Below, piece after piece: positions 1 to 8,167 of a DNA stretch of 64,000 nucleotides. A program made the translations under genes and the position numbers. The first letter of the stretch is position 1; each line of letters starts with the position of its first letter. This stretch comes from Candidatus Poribacteria bacterium (GTDB lineage Bacteria; Poribacteria; WGA-4E; WGA-3G): contig OY282386.1 of NCBI GenBank assembly GCA_958295945.1, positions 5,016,204 through 5,080,203 on the forward strand, in the 5' to 3' direction. The notes beneath the pieces were generated by a model. That model saw only the letters and a list, made by a program, of their open reading frames with translations. It had not been told where the DNA came from and did no database searches.

Positions 1-1202
1 TCTGGATGATTGATGCTTATACAATCACGCATCGCTATCCGTATTCGGTCTCAATGCAAGAATTCATTCAACGTAGAAGACAAGCAGGCTCTGTTACGCA
101 ACGTGATGGGAAACCTTGGGGAAACTATATACGAAATTCTGTTAAGGTTGTTGTTGATGCATACCACGGTTCGGTTGATTTTTACTTGATTGATCAGTTA
201 CAAGATCCGATCGTTGAATGTTATCGCAAAATATTCCCTAACCTTTTCAAGTCGTTTGACGATATGCCTGCAGACTTACAATCCCATATACGTTATCCCA
301 CAACGATGTTCCTCATCCAATCCCGCGTCTATCAAGATTACCACATGAAAGACCCAATTACATTCTATGCAGGCGAAGACCAATGGGAAATTGGCACGGA
401 AATGTATGACAATACGGACGCACAAACCCAACCGGTAACTACGCAGCAGCCTACCAGTCCACTTACGCCTCAAGTTAGAGTTGAGAGAAAATTGCCAAGT
501 AATGTCCAACCTGTTGAGCCATACTATGTCATTCTCAAACTCCCTGGTGAAGAGAAGTCGGAGTTTATGTTGATGCTCCCATACACACCACGAAACAAAC
601 CGAATCTCATTGCATGGCTCGGTGCAAGATGTGATTTACCACAATATGGGCAACTGCTTGTCTATAGATTTCCTAAACAAGCATTGGTTCCCGGTCCGAT
701 GCAGGCTGAAATCTTTATTAGTCAACAACCAGAGATTTCACAGCAGATTAGTCTATGGAACACTCAAGGCACACGAGTTCTCCGCGGCAACTTATTGATC
801 TTGCCGATGAATAACTCGCTCTTATATGTTGAGCCGATCTATATTCAATCAGATGATGAGGATACAGCAATACCAGAACTACGTCGTGTGGTTGTAGGTT
901 ATAAGAAAATAGAAGACGACAATCCGCAAATCGTTTGGGGTGAAACACTTGATGATGCACTCAGAGAGATGTTCCTGAATAGAATCGGTTCACAAAACGA
1001 ACCTTCTACTGATGATGTAACATTAGACACAGCAGATGATCCACAAGTGTCAACATCAGTGCGCGGCATGATTCAACAGGCGAACAGTTATTTCAACAGT
1101 GCCCAGCAGGCATTACTTAGTGGCAATTGGGCAGAATATGGACGCAATCAACAACTCTTAGAGCAGGTCTTGGAACAACTTGAAAAGAGTGCTCAAGAAT
1201 AA
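1..1202 (+). CDS. UPF0182 family membrane protein, C-terminal part (5' end outside window)
   Basis: The reading frame is open from the left edge (a Trp codon precedes the first Met), so the start lies outside the window. The visible ~399 codons match the C-terminal half of UPF0182/COG1615 proteins, which are usually about 900 residues with N-terminal membrane segments. Recognisable family blocks are DAYT..YPYS at the start, LPGEEKSEFMLMLPYTP in the middle, then QISLWNTQGTRVLRGNLL and SLLYVEPIY. No membrane segment is present in this part, consistent with a large extracytoplasmic domain. The last ~60 residues form a helix rich in Gln and Glu. The molecular role of the family is unknown. No obvious functional link to the following Uma2 gene, which begins 60 bases later. 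Confidence 0.85.
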   Translation, partial: WMIDAYTITHRYPYSVSMQEFIQRRRQAGSVTQRDGKPWGNYIRNSVKVVVDAYHGSVDFYLIDQLQDPIVECYRKIFPNLFKSFDDMPADLQSHIRYPTTMFLIQSRVYQDYHMKDPITFYAGEDQWEIGTEMYDNTDAQTQPVTTQQPTSPLTPQVRVERKLPSNVQPVEPYYVILKLPGEEKSEFMLMLPYTPRNKPNLIAWLGARCDLPQYGQLLVYRFPKQALVPGPMQAEIFISQQPEISQQISLWNTQGTRVLRGNLLILPMNNSLLYVEPIYIQSDDEDTAIPELRRVVVGYKKIEDDNPQIVWGETLDDALREMFLNRIGSQNEPSTDDVTLDTADDPQVSTSVRGMIQQANSYFNSAQQALLSGNWAEYGRNQQLLEQVLEQLEKSAQE

Positions 1203-1262
1203 TCAACTTATGGTAGTTTCTTGATATACTAAATTTCATAAACGATACTGGGAGATAACACG

Positions 1263-1928
1263 ATGCAGAAAAAAATACACGCTGCGCCGACAATAGTCTA
1301 TCCGGAATCAGATGGAGAACCTATGGCTGAAACCGATCAGCACCGGAAGTTAATGATGGATTTCATTCTAATGCTTGAAGGCCATTACAAATACGATAAA
1401 GATGTTTACGTATCGGGAAACATACTGATGTATTACGTTGAAGGTAACCCTAAAAAATGTCTGTCCCCTGATGTTTTCGTTACATTCGGTGTAGAAAAGA
1501 AACTAAGACGCACATTCTTGATATGGGAAGAAGCAAATACACCTGATTTTGTATTAGAAGTAGCAAGTCCAAAAACTGTATCAAAGGATATTGGAGAGAA
1601 GAAAGAACTTTATGCATCTGTCTTGTCGGTGAAAGAGTATTATATATACGATCCGTTGGGACAAATAATACCGAGTTTTGTTGGATATAGGCTAATTGAC
1701 GGTGAATATCAAGAAATTGCTGCAGTGAATGATCGTCTTCCTTCAGAAACTTTAGGATTGGAGTTAGGGGAATATAAAGGCATGTTACGGCTATATGATC
1801 CTAACCGTTCAGAATGGTTGCAACCACCACAAGAACGCGTAGATGCTGCTGAAGAACGTGCCGAAATTGCTGAGAAAAAGCTTGCTCATGCTTTAGCGGA
1901 GATTGAAAGACTACGCGCACAAACTTAA
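1263..1928 (+). CDS. Uma2 family (DUF820) PD-(D/E)XK nuclease-like protein
   Basis: A 221-residue protein of the Uma2/DUF820 family, a restriction-endonuclease-like fold abundant in cyanobacteria and Poribacteria. The core is visible as SPDVFVTF (acidic metal ligand), then PDFVLEVASPKT (second ligand strand) and a following helix DIGEKKELYASV. The C-terminal ~35 residues (from about residue 187) are a Glu/Ala-rich predicted coiled coil, frequent in this family. Start chosen at the ATG preceded by GGGAGAT. Biological substrate unknown; such genes are often scattered in many copies and behave like accessory genes. Confidence 0.85.
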   Translation: MQKKIHAAPTIVYPESDGEPMAETDQHRKLMMDFILMLEGHYKYDKDVYVSGNILMYYVEGNPKKCLSPDVFVTFGVEKKLRRTFLIWEEANTPDFVLEVASPKTVSKDIGEKKELYASVLSVKEYYIYDPLGQIIPSFVGYRLIDGEYQEIAAVNDRLPSETLGLELGEYKGMLRLYDPNRSEWLQPPQERVDAAEERAEIAEKKLAHALAEIERLRAQT

Positions 1929-1989
1929 AATGAACTTATACCCCATATAGTTTAGAGAACACCGACATTTCAAGAAGGAGGTGAAACAG

Positions 1990-2235
1990 ATGTCACTTGA
2001 TTGGAAACCACGTCACAGAGATATGGTAATCGGAGGAATTCCTTGGCTTGCAAGAATATCCGATAAAGCAAACGCAAAACTTCAAGGCATCATCGGAGAA
2101 TATATATATCCGTGACCACAGGACAAAATGTTCCTGGAGGAACATAATATTTCAGCTGAAGATTTTGTTGAGATGGTAGAAAACAATCCGTCAGATGATG
2201 AAATGATTGCTGCAATGAATAAGTTAAGCAGCTAA
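1990..2235 (+). CDS. DUF5069-like small protein with in-frame TGA, candidate selenoprotein
   Basis: The gene has a strong ribosome binding site (AAGGAGGTG) and an ATG at 1990. It reads 41 codons to a TGA at 2113-2115, then continues in the same frame for 39 more sense codons to TAA at 2233. Residues 1-41 (DWKPRHRDM, IGGIPWLARISDKA, GEYIYP) resemble the DUF5069 family as I recall it. In that family a Cys-Pro pair follows the GEY segment; here TGA takes the Cys place and the next codon is Pro. The sequence after the TGA (SAEDFVEMVENNPSDDEMIAAM) also looks like the rest of the family domain. A perfect hairpin lies 12 bases after the TGA. I infer selenocysteine at position 42 of an 81-residue protein. 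The alternative is a Cys-to-stop point mutation making a pseudogene. Function of the family is unknown. Confidence 0.7.
2128..2145 (+). promoter_or_regulatory. SECIS-like hairpin downstream of the in-frame TGA
   Basis: ATGTTCC, a four-base loop TGGA, then GGAACAT form a perfect 7-bp stem. The loop begins 19 bases after the TGA at 2113-2115. Bacterial SECIS elements are known to lie just downstream of the UGA inside the coding region, with a small apical loop carrying a G in its first two positions; this loop has G at position 2. No experiment or covariance model has been applied. Confidence 0.6.
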
Positions 2236-2266
2236 ATGTCATTTTTGAGTCACGGCAGTTTCTCGT

Positions 2267-2295
2267 TATCCGGTGGGTAATACGCCTACCGGATA
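2267..2295 (+). terminator. Hairpin after the DUF5069-like gene, possible terminator
   Basis: TATCCGGT and ACCGGATA pair, and the stem extends by one G-T and two G-C pairs around a 7-base loop. It lies 32 bases past the stop of the upstream gene and before pheA. There is no T-run after it, so an intrinsic terminator is only possible; it could equally be one of the short palindromic repeats common in this genome. Confidence 0.35.
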
Positions 2296-2361
2296 CCCTA
2301 TACATCAATAAATGTAATTTACCCCATATAATGCACTACATCTCATAATGGAGATAGTTAC

Positions 2362-3426
2362 TTGGACTTGAAAGAATTACGCGAAGAAATAAACAATATA
2401 GACGAACAACTTTTACGATTACTTCAAGAACGCGCAGAGGTATCAAAGAAGGTAGGTTCCTTCAAAGCCAATATAGGTGGAGTCGTTCATGTCCCACATC
2501 GTGAAAATGAAATACTCAATCGTCTAAGAGAGTTAAATCATGGAATATATCCTGTAGAAGCGATAGAAAAGATTTGGTCAGAGATCTTTTTTGCTTCACG
2601 TTCAGTGCAACATCCGAATCGCGTTGCGTTCCTTGGTCCGTCTGGTAGTTTCGGACACATGGCAAGCCTTTCCTTTTTTGGTAGACATTCGGTAATGATT
2701 CCTATTACACCCCAAACCGATATTTTTACAGAAGTGGAAACTGAGCGCGCTGATTTTGGTGTCGTTGCAATTCAGAACTCTGTTTTCGGGACTGTACGTG
2801 ATGTGTTGGAACGTTTTCAACATACCTCTCTAAAAATTTGTGCTGAATTATACCAACCCATCAGACATCATCTCATCTCAAAGTCACCGCTTAATGAGAT
2901 CAAACGGATCTACTCTCATAGTCAACCATTCGCTCAATGCAGAATATGGATCAATCAAAACATGAAATCTATAGAACAGGTCGAAGTGGTAAGTACATCT
3001 GATGCTGCTATGCGGGCAGCAGAAGAACCAAGCACTGCGGCTATAGCAAGTAAGTTAGCTAGCGAGATATACGATGTACCCGTAATTGTTGATTCCATCA
3101 TGGATGAACCGGATAATGCCACTCGGTTTCTTGTCATCGGCAATCAACTAATAGGTAGCACAGGGAACGACTGCACGTCTATCTTTTTTGCAATCAGAGA
3201 CCGAGTCGGAGCGTTGTATGAAATTTTAGGTGTGTTAATGAAGCATGACCTTAGTCTTTGTTATATAGAATCACTTCCATCACGTAGTAGCCCTTGGGAA
3301 TACATCTTTTTTGCTGATATCGAAGGACATCTTGACGATGACAACGTCCATTCCGTGTTTGCCAATCTTGATGACTTATGTAGAGACGTAAAGATACTTG
3401 GTTCCTATCCACGCGGTGCGAAATAA
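2362..3426 (+). CDS. pheA: Bifunctional chorismate mutase / prephenate dehydratase (P-protein)
   Basis: Converts chorismate to prephenate and then to phenylpyruvate in phenylalanine synthesis. Residues 1-80 are a type II chorismate mutase helix bundle (LREEINNIDEQLLRLLQERA, then VPHRENEIL). Residues 87-262 are the prephenate dehydratase domain: VAFLGPSGSFGHMA, GVVAIQNSVFGTV, and the catalytic-type TRF at 254-256. Residues 272-350 are an ACT regulatory domain, where the Phe-binding ESRP motif appears as ESLPSR (303-308), a mild deviation. The 354-residue length is normal. The start is a TTG at 2362 with GGAGAT upstream; no ATG fits in frame. A block TACCCCATATAAT lies at 2319-2332, and a near copy lies upstream of the preceding gene. 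Confidence 0.93.
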   Translation: MDLKELREEINNIDEQLLRLLQERAEVSKKVGSFKANIGGVVHVPHRENEILNRLRELNHGIYPVEAIEKIWSEIFFASRSVQHPNRVAFLGPSGSFGHMASLSFFGRHSVMIPITPQTDIFTEVETERADFGVVAIQNSVFGTVRDVLERFQHTSLKICAELYQPIRHHLISKSPLNEIKRIYSHSQPFAQCRIWINQNMKSIEQVEVVSTSDAAMRAAEEPSTAAIASKLASEIYDVPVIVDSIMDEPDNATRFLVIGNQLIGSTGNDCTSIFFAIRDRVGALYEILGVLMKHDLSLCYIESLPSRSSPWEYIFFADIEGHLDDDNVHSVFANLDDLCRDVKILGSYPRGAK

Positions 3427-3447
3427 AGTCAAGACATCGCTCAAATA

Positions 3448-3550
3448 TATGGTGAAGTATAAAAATATATCTACACTTTCTATCTACGGTAGGCGAGGTT
3501 TCCTAACCTCGCCTAAGGAATGTGTCCAAGGACTTCAATAATTTACCATA
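3448..3550. mobile_element. 103-bp MITE with IS630-like ends (copy A)
   Basis: The element begins TATGGTGAAG and ends TTTACCATA, so the ends are inverted and bounded by TA. A central palindrome GGCGAGGTTTCCTAACCTCGCC-type stem lies at 3492-3513. An inverted copy at 17085-17187 has the same 103-bp length and differs at only two positions by my reading. It carries no coding capacity. Confidence 0.85.
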
Positions 3551-3590
3551 GTTTTGCTACTGAATAATTCCATATCTCAAATAGAGAACA

Positions 3591-4739
3591 ATGGCAAATA
3601 CACTAACCGAAAGAATTCAACACCGGGCACAAGAACTCGGTTTTGAACTTGTCGGTATTACTCCTGCAGAACAGAGCCAGACTATCCAACGCTACCGGAA
3701 ATGGATAGATAACGGATATGCAGGTGAAATGGGTTACCTTAAAAGGCACTTGCCGCTCAAGGAAGATACCCGACAACTTCTCCAAGAAGCCAAATCTGTC
3801 ATCAGTCTTGCGATGAACTATTACACAAAGGACCCACCTAACAATCTTGTAAACGATCCATCACGAGGGCAAATATCACGATATGCATGGGGAGATGACT
3901 ACCACGATATAATTCGAGAGCGGCTTCTTGAACTTGCTGAATATATTAGAAACACTGCTGAAACTGAAGTCAAGAGTCGTGTCTTTGTTGATTCTGGTCC
4001 CGTTCTGGAACGGGAATTTGCACAAAAAGCTAAACTCGGATGGATAGGTAAGAACACAAACTTGATAAACTGGCGTTCAGGATCATGGTATTTCCTGGCT
4101 GAAGTTCTTGTCAACCTTGAATTAGAATATGATACAAACGAACCACTTCGGGGAAGTTGCGGCACTTGTACGTTATGTATTGAAGCGTGTCCTACAGATG
4201 CAATAGTTGAACCGAATTGGCTGGATTCAAGACTATGTATCTCCTATTTGACTATTGAATTGAGAGATAGTATTCCAGTGGAACTTCGTCCACAAATGGG
4301 TAACTTGATTTTTGGATGTGACATCTGTCAAGAGGTGTGTCCATGGAATAGCAAGGCAAACCCAACAACAGAACAAGCATTTCATCCACGTGATGGCAAT
4401 CTTGCCCCTGAATTGCTGTCCCTTGTGAACATGACGCAAACTGAGTTCAGTAGTAGGTACAAAGATAGTCCAATCAAACGAGCAAAACGTAGAGGATTTT
4501 TACGAAATGTTCTCATCGCAATTGGCAATTGGGGTTCTCAAACTGGAGTACCTGCACTCAAAGAGGCATTGCATGACGATGAACCGTTGATTCGTGGACA
4601 TGCTGCGTGGGCATTAGGACAAATCGGTGGAAAAAAAGCAAAACTGGCTCTGGAAAATCAGTTAACCTGTGAAGTTGATCCGGCGGTCAAATCGGAAATA
4701 CAGGATGCTTTGCAAATTATTGGTCGGACGAAGGATTAG
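3591..4739 (+). CDS. queG: Epoxyqueuosine reductase QueG with C-terminal HEAT repeats
   Basis: Catalyses the last step of queuosine synthesis, reduction of epoxyqueuosine in tRNA, using cobalamin and two [4Fe-4S] clusters. The cluster ligands are visible: C190, C193, C196 and C200 (GSCGTCTLCIEACP), and C243, C246 and C250 (GCDICQEVCP), with C216 between them. The catalytic Asp is probably D134 in VFVDSGPVLER. Residues ~310-380 form PBS-lyase/HEAT-type repeats (LIRGHAAWALGQIGG), as in other QueG proteins. Length 382 is normal. It is monocistronic; its 3' end overlaps by about 20 bases the end of a convergent truncated RDD gene. Confidence 0.95.
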   Translation: MANTLTERIQHRAQELGFELVGITPAEQSQTIQRYRKWIDNGYAGEMGYLKRHLPLKEDTRQLLQEAKSVISLAMNYYTKDPPNNLVNDPSRGQISRYAWGDDYHDIIRERLLELAEYIRNTAETEVKSRVFVDSGPVLEREFAQKAKLGWIGKNTNLINWRSGSWYFLAEVLVNLELEYDTNEPLRGSCGTCTLCIEACPTDAIVEPNWLDSRLCISYLTIELRDSIPVELRPQMGNLIFGCDICQEVCPWNSKANPTTEQAFHPRDGNLAPELLSLVNMTQTEFSSRYKDSPIKRAKRRGFLRNVLIAIGNWGSQTGVPALKEALHDDEPLIRGHAAWALGQIGGKKAKLALENQLTCEVDPAVKSEIQDALQIIGRTKD

Positions 4740-5245
4740 TGTCTGTTATATCAGATGTCTTCAAAGTATACAATTCCACCAAAAATTTATCATAGTTTGT
4801 AGCACCTTCACCCTCCATCTTTTCTGCAATCGGTCTGCCAATAGTCCTGGCAAGTTCTAAACGGCGTATTGGAGATAACTCAGGACGACGAAGGTATTCT
4901 TTTATCGTATCAAATTCAGAGTCTGTTACCAACAGGGGTTGTATCCAATCTGAATATAAATGTTCATCAGATGAAATGTTGATAGGTGAGATAGATTGAT
5001 TTAGCTCAACTTTTGTTTTGCGATTAGTTTTCACAACAAGTGTTCCTGCTGCCAAATCACCCAGTCGTTGCCAATTTCCGTTGATCAACATGACTAACAG
5101 ACCTGTCCCATAGCAGAACGGCAGAAAATCAACAAGTCTCACAAGGTTTCTGATTGCTGAGTCGCCAAAACTAATAGGATATCCACCTTCCTTAATAACA
5201 CGTAAACCCAGAGCAAGTTTACCGGGAGATTGTCCATTGGTAAGG
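4717..5245 (-). pseudogene. Truncated duplicate of the RDD membrane protein gene
   Basis: From about 4760 to 5245 this is nearly identical at nucleotide level to the 3' part of the complete RDD gene at 8168-8959. The copy lacks the start and the first transmembrane region. Homology begins abruptly at TNGQSPGKLALGL and is preceded by unrelated codons that overlap the end of the neighbouring secreted-protein gene. It also lacks one Arg codon (LRRPE against LRRRPE in the full copy) and ends in a different C-terminal tail (SDITDTNPSSDQ). A long open frame survives, so the duplication is probably recent. I infer it is non-functional. Confidence 0.8.
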
Positions 5246-5294
5246 CAGATACCCAAAAAATGGATACCTACCTGTAAAGGGTTAGTAGAGTTGA

Positions 5295-7127
5295 TTATTG
5301 TGCAGCCGTGACCGTGATCTTTATCCACTCACTGTTTGCCGATCCCGTGGAGTTTGTAGCCGTAAATCTGAAATATCTGCTCTCCACCCTTCTGACCGTC
5401 CCACTAATCACACCATTGCGATATCTTAATCCAGCGGGGATCACACCGCCATTCCTTGATAAAGTCGGACTGCCAGTGACATAACTGCTCAAATCTAAAT
5501 AAAAACTATCACCGACGGTAAGGTTGTAAGGATCCGGTATATCACTCCAAACAGGGGCTACCACTGTTGGCGGAGGAGGATACACATGCGTATGTGACTG
5601 ACACGCATAGAAATTCGTCACCGTACAGTATTGTCCATGACTATCCGTCTCTGAACAACTCGCTTGTAATGAATGATCACCTGATTGCCAATCCTCATGA
5701 ACACCACACACATGGTAGGTTGTAGGAGCAGGGGTCGGAGCGGACGTAGGTGGTGTGCCCCCACTACTACTACTCACCGATACCGTGTACGAGGCCTCAT
5801 CCGTGCCAGACGAATCTGTCACAACAGCCGTTATCACATAATCACCCGTCACGCCACTCGGAAAAGTGTAGTTCATACTCGCTGTCGTACTGCTCCCATC
5901 CCCATAGTCCGTCTCAATCAACGTGCCACGCCCCGAATCGCTCGGGGAAGAGACATACCAATCCACCGAACTATACGCAGATGACGCAATTAAATCCGAT
6001 GTATGACTATTACCCGGGACCGCATTAAAATATAAACCCAAAGGACTTATGATCAATCCTCCTTTACTGCTGTGCTTGGTGTTCAACCACCACCCCTTAT
6101 GAGCAAATTTAGGATTAGTGCAGTTTCTATACGGCTCGTTACACAGATCACCATTCTTCTTATTTTTCTTACAGGTACGGGGTTTATGCCTATTCTGATC
6201 ATCATCACTACACGAATAAAAACCTTTGTTGCAGCCAGCAGGCGGGGCCGGAGACGCTGGACAGATTAACAGATGCTCTGCAGGTGTTTGGAACATTAAA
6301 CCACAATCACCACCGCATTTATACTTATTCGGCAGATCATCCAACTCCCAGAAGCTCTCAAAATCTTCAAAAAGACTAAACGACTTTGAAGACGGATGAG
6401 AGGTGCGCTTCAGATCACCAACGTGATACCAGAACTTAAGCATGTTTGAGGTGTCGACGACGTTATATGCATTCTTGTCTTTTACGGTTGTTTGGATAGT
6501 AGCAAGAGGTGTCGCTTGGACATTGTTGTAATTGCCTGACGTGCTATGATTCACTACACGCGCCAAGCCACCATCATGATTTTGCATCTTCTCCACATAG
6601 ATATTATACTTAGACTCGTAGGCTGCAAAGGCTTTTTTGTTCTCAGCTATTATTTCGTTCAGGGCACCGACAGCAAGACTGAGTGCCGACAGATACTCAT
6701 CACGTTTCGCTGTATCCGAACTCAAAGCCGTACCAGCTTTCACCGCATTGACTACACCCAAAATGGTAGGCAGTGACTCTATAACATTCTGTGTATCGGT
6801 CTTATTCTCATCGTTATTTGTAGCCCGAATCAGTTCTGCGATGAGTGTCGCTGCCGCCGTATTTGCTAAGCTCCAAGCGTTGTCTTTGATGGAAGCTTCG
6901 TTGTCACCCCACTCACTTAAGAGGTCATCTATAACCGACATTGCCTGGTCATAGTTTTTCTTCCATTTAGCCTTTTGTTTTAGTGCGTTATCGCGGTCTT
7001 CCTCCGCTTCATCAAGTGCATTTTCCTCCGCTTTTGTGCCGTTGTGCGCCGCTGCAAAAGGCAGCCCTACGAAAAACGACACCATACAAAACATCATCAC
7101 ACATAACGTTAACTTTCTCATAAACAT
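5295..7127 (-). CDS. Secreted modular protein with coiled coil, Cys-rich region and Ig-like domains
   Basis: A 610-residue exported protein. The N-terminus is a signal peptide (basic MRK, hydrophobic core, cleavage near AAA-H). Residues ~30-75 are charged and probably coiled coil. Residues ~270-345 hold Cys clusters (CGGDCG, CNKGFYSCSDDD, CKKNKKNGDLC, RNCTNP). Residues ~365-455 look like a PKD/Ig-type domain (GLYFNAVPG, STTASMNYTFPSGVTGDYVITAVV). A Pro/Thr linker and a second Cys/His-rich piece (YHVCGVHEDW, YCTVTNFYACQSHTH) follow. The last ~85 residues resemble a putative Ig (He_PIG) domain (PVWSDIPDPYNLTVGDSFY). A strong AAGGAGGA precedes the start. It is 16 bases downstream of the 245-residue anchored protein, so probably co-transcribed. 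Specific function unknown; a cell-surface role is likely. Confidence 0.7.
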   Translation of the reverse strand: MFMRKLTLCVMMFCMVSFFVGLPFAAAHNGTKAEENALDEAEEDRDNALKQKAKWKKNYDQAMSVIDDLLSEWGDNEASIKDNAWSLANTAAATLIAELIRATNNDENKTDTQNVIESLPTILGVVNAVKAGTALSSDTAKRDEYLSALSLAVGALNEIIAENKKAFAAYESKYNIYVEKMQNHDGGLARVVNHSTSGNYNNVQATPLATIQTTVKDKNAYNVVDTSNMLKFWYHVGDLKRTSHPSSKSFSLFEDFESFWELDDLPNKYKCGGDCGLMFQTPAEHLLICPASPAPPAGCNKGFYSCSDDDQNRHKPRTCKKNKKNGDLCNEPYRNCTNPKFAHKGWWLNTKHSSKGGLIISPLGLYFNAVPGNSHTSDLIASSAYSSVDWYVSSPSDSGRGTLIETDYGDGSSTTASMNYTFPSGVTGDYVITAVVTDSSGTDEASYTVSVSSSSGGTPPTSAPTPAPTTYHVCGVHEDWQSGDHSLQASCSETDSHGQYCTVTNFYACQSHTHVYPPPPTVVAPVWSDIPDPYNLTVGDSFYLDLSSYVTGSPTLSRNGGVIPAGLRYRNGVISGTVRRVESRYFRFTATNSTGSANSEWIKITVTAAQ

Positions 7128-7143
7128 GAAAGTGTCCTCCTTA

Positions 7144-7881
7144 TTAATAATCCCACATACCTAAACTTTTCAATAGGTCTCTCGTTTTAGCATCCCCAAA
7201 GTATTCTGATGGATGGCCGCCTATGTTGCCGTGGCTGTCACTAACACTAACCGTATCACTCAACGAGGGCCATGTGAGTTTCATTAAATCCATCTGTCGC
7301 GCACCATACGGATATGACATAATAATAGGATACATACGATCGTATATAGCGCGAGCCTCATCGAATGCCTTTGCTTCCTTTTCATATTCAGGGGTTTCTA
7401 ATTTCTCTCCGTAGTTCTGAATATAGTATTTCCGCAGATATTGCACCCTTGCGAATTCTTGTGCTTCTGTGTCATCGGGGGGGAAGGGTGGTATCCATTC
7501 GGCACTCCAGTGCCCGCGTTCTTCTGTCTGCTTACGTAGAGCTTCCACTGGATTTGTTTTTAACAATTCCTCGTGGAATGTTAAGGGGCCCTTGTATTGC
7601 AATACTGGTGCAGGGTCAACTACTGGTACTTGTTGAACAGGGGCATCGTCCGCTGTCTGTGCGACTTGTATTTCGTGCCAGTGGTCACCATGCCATTCCC
7701 ATTTATAACCTTCTTTTGCGGGACGAGGCGGTTTATTCTCTGCGTTATCTGCAATAGGTTCTCCGTCGACTTTGTAGACCGTTATCGGTTCGGTGTCTGT
7801 ATTCCGCATCAACAAGACTACGGACACACCGATCAGTAGGATTATGAGGGTTGTGATCCCCCAAAACATTCTACTTTTCAT
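7144..7881 (-). CDS. N-terminally anchored hypothetical protein
   Basis: A 245-residue protein with one N-terminal membrane segment (WGITTLIILLIGVSVVLLM), so it is probably anchored with a periplasmic body. After the anchor comes a recurring short motif, PAKEGYKWEWHGDHWHEI, which I associate with Poribacteria-type proteins but cannot name as a domain. A low-complexity Gln/Pro/Val linker follows, then an acidic helical C-terminal half (YEKEAKAFDEARAIYDRMYP). GGAGGAATC precedes the ATG. First gene of a likely two-gene unit with the 610-residue secreted protein; both lie between two direct copies of RDD sequence. Confidence 0.65.
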   Translation of the reverse strand: MKSRMFWGITTLIILLIGVSVVLLMRNTDTEPITVYKVDGEPIADNAENKPPRPAKEGYKWEWHGDHWHEIQVAQTADDAPVQQVPVVDPAPVLQYKGPLTFHEELLKTNPVEALRKQTEERGHWSAEWIPPFPPDDTEAQEFARVQYLRKYYIQNYGEKLETPEYEKEAKAFDEARAIYDRMYPIIMSYPYGARQMDLMKLTWPSLSDTVSVSDSHGNIGGHPSEYFGDAKTRDLLKSLGMWDY

Positions 7882-8167
7882 TATAGATTCCTCCTATATA
7901 TAGGAAATGAATTATCCCTTATCTGTTGTGTTTAGCAGACAGGTTTATTTAACATGTTAACGGATATGGAGATGACTTAGTAGTCGTGTCTCCTATTGTG
8001 CTTTATATTATATCATAAAGCAGGTTGATTATGAGACAGACTACAGAAATTGGCAGGTCCGCGAGATATTTTGCAATCCCTGTAGAGGTTGCTGGTCTCT
8101 CTTTACACGTGACTTAATAGTCAGTCCGTGCTATGATAGAAACCAGCTCTGTCAGACCATTCCTCTT
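7882..8167. other. Intergenic region with a short hairpin
   Basis: No coding capacity seen. A perfect 7-bp stem GCTTTAT/ATAAAGC around an 8-base loop lies at 8000-8021. On the minus strand the loop area contains TATAAT, which could be a -10 box for the 245-residue gene, but no convincing -35 box was found. Confidence 0.4.

Noticed and set aside
1221-1249. Promoter TTGATA-17-GATACT before the Uma2 gene
   Set aside because: The implied transcript start would fall at the ribosome binding site, leaving almost no leader.
7882-8167. tRNA or riboswitch in the gap
   Set aside because: Only one short hairpin is present; no cloverleaf or conserved aptamer was recognised.
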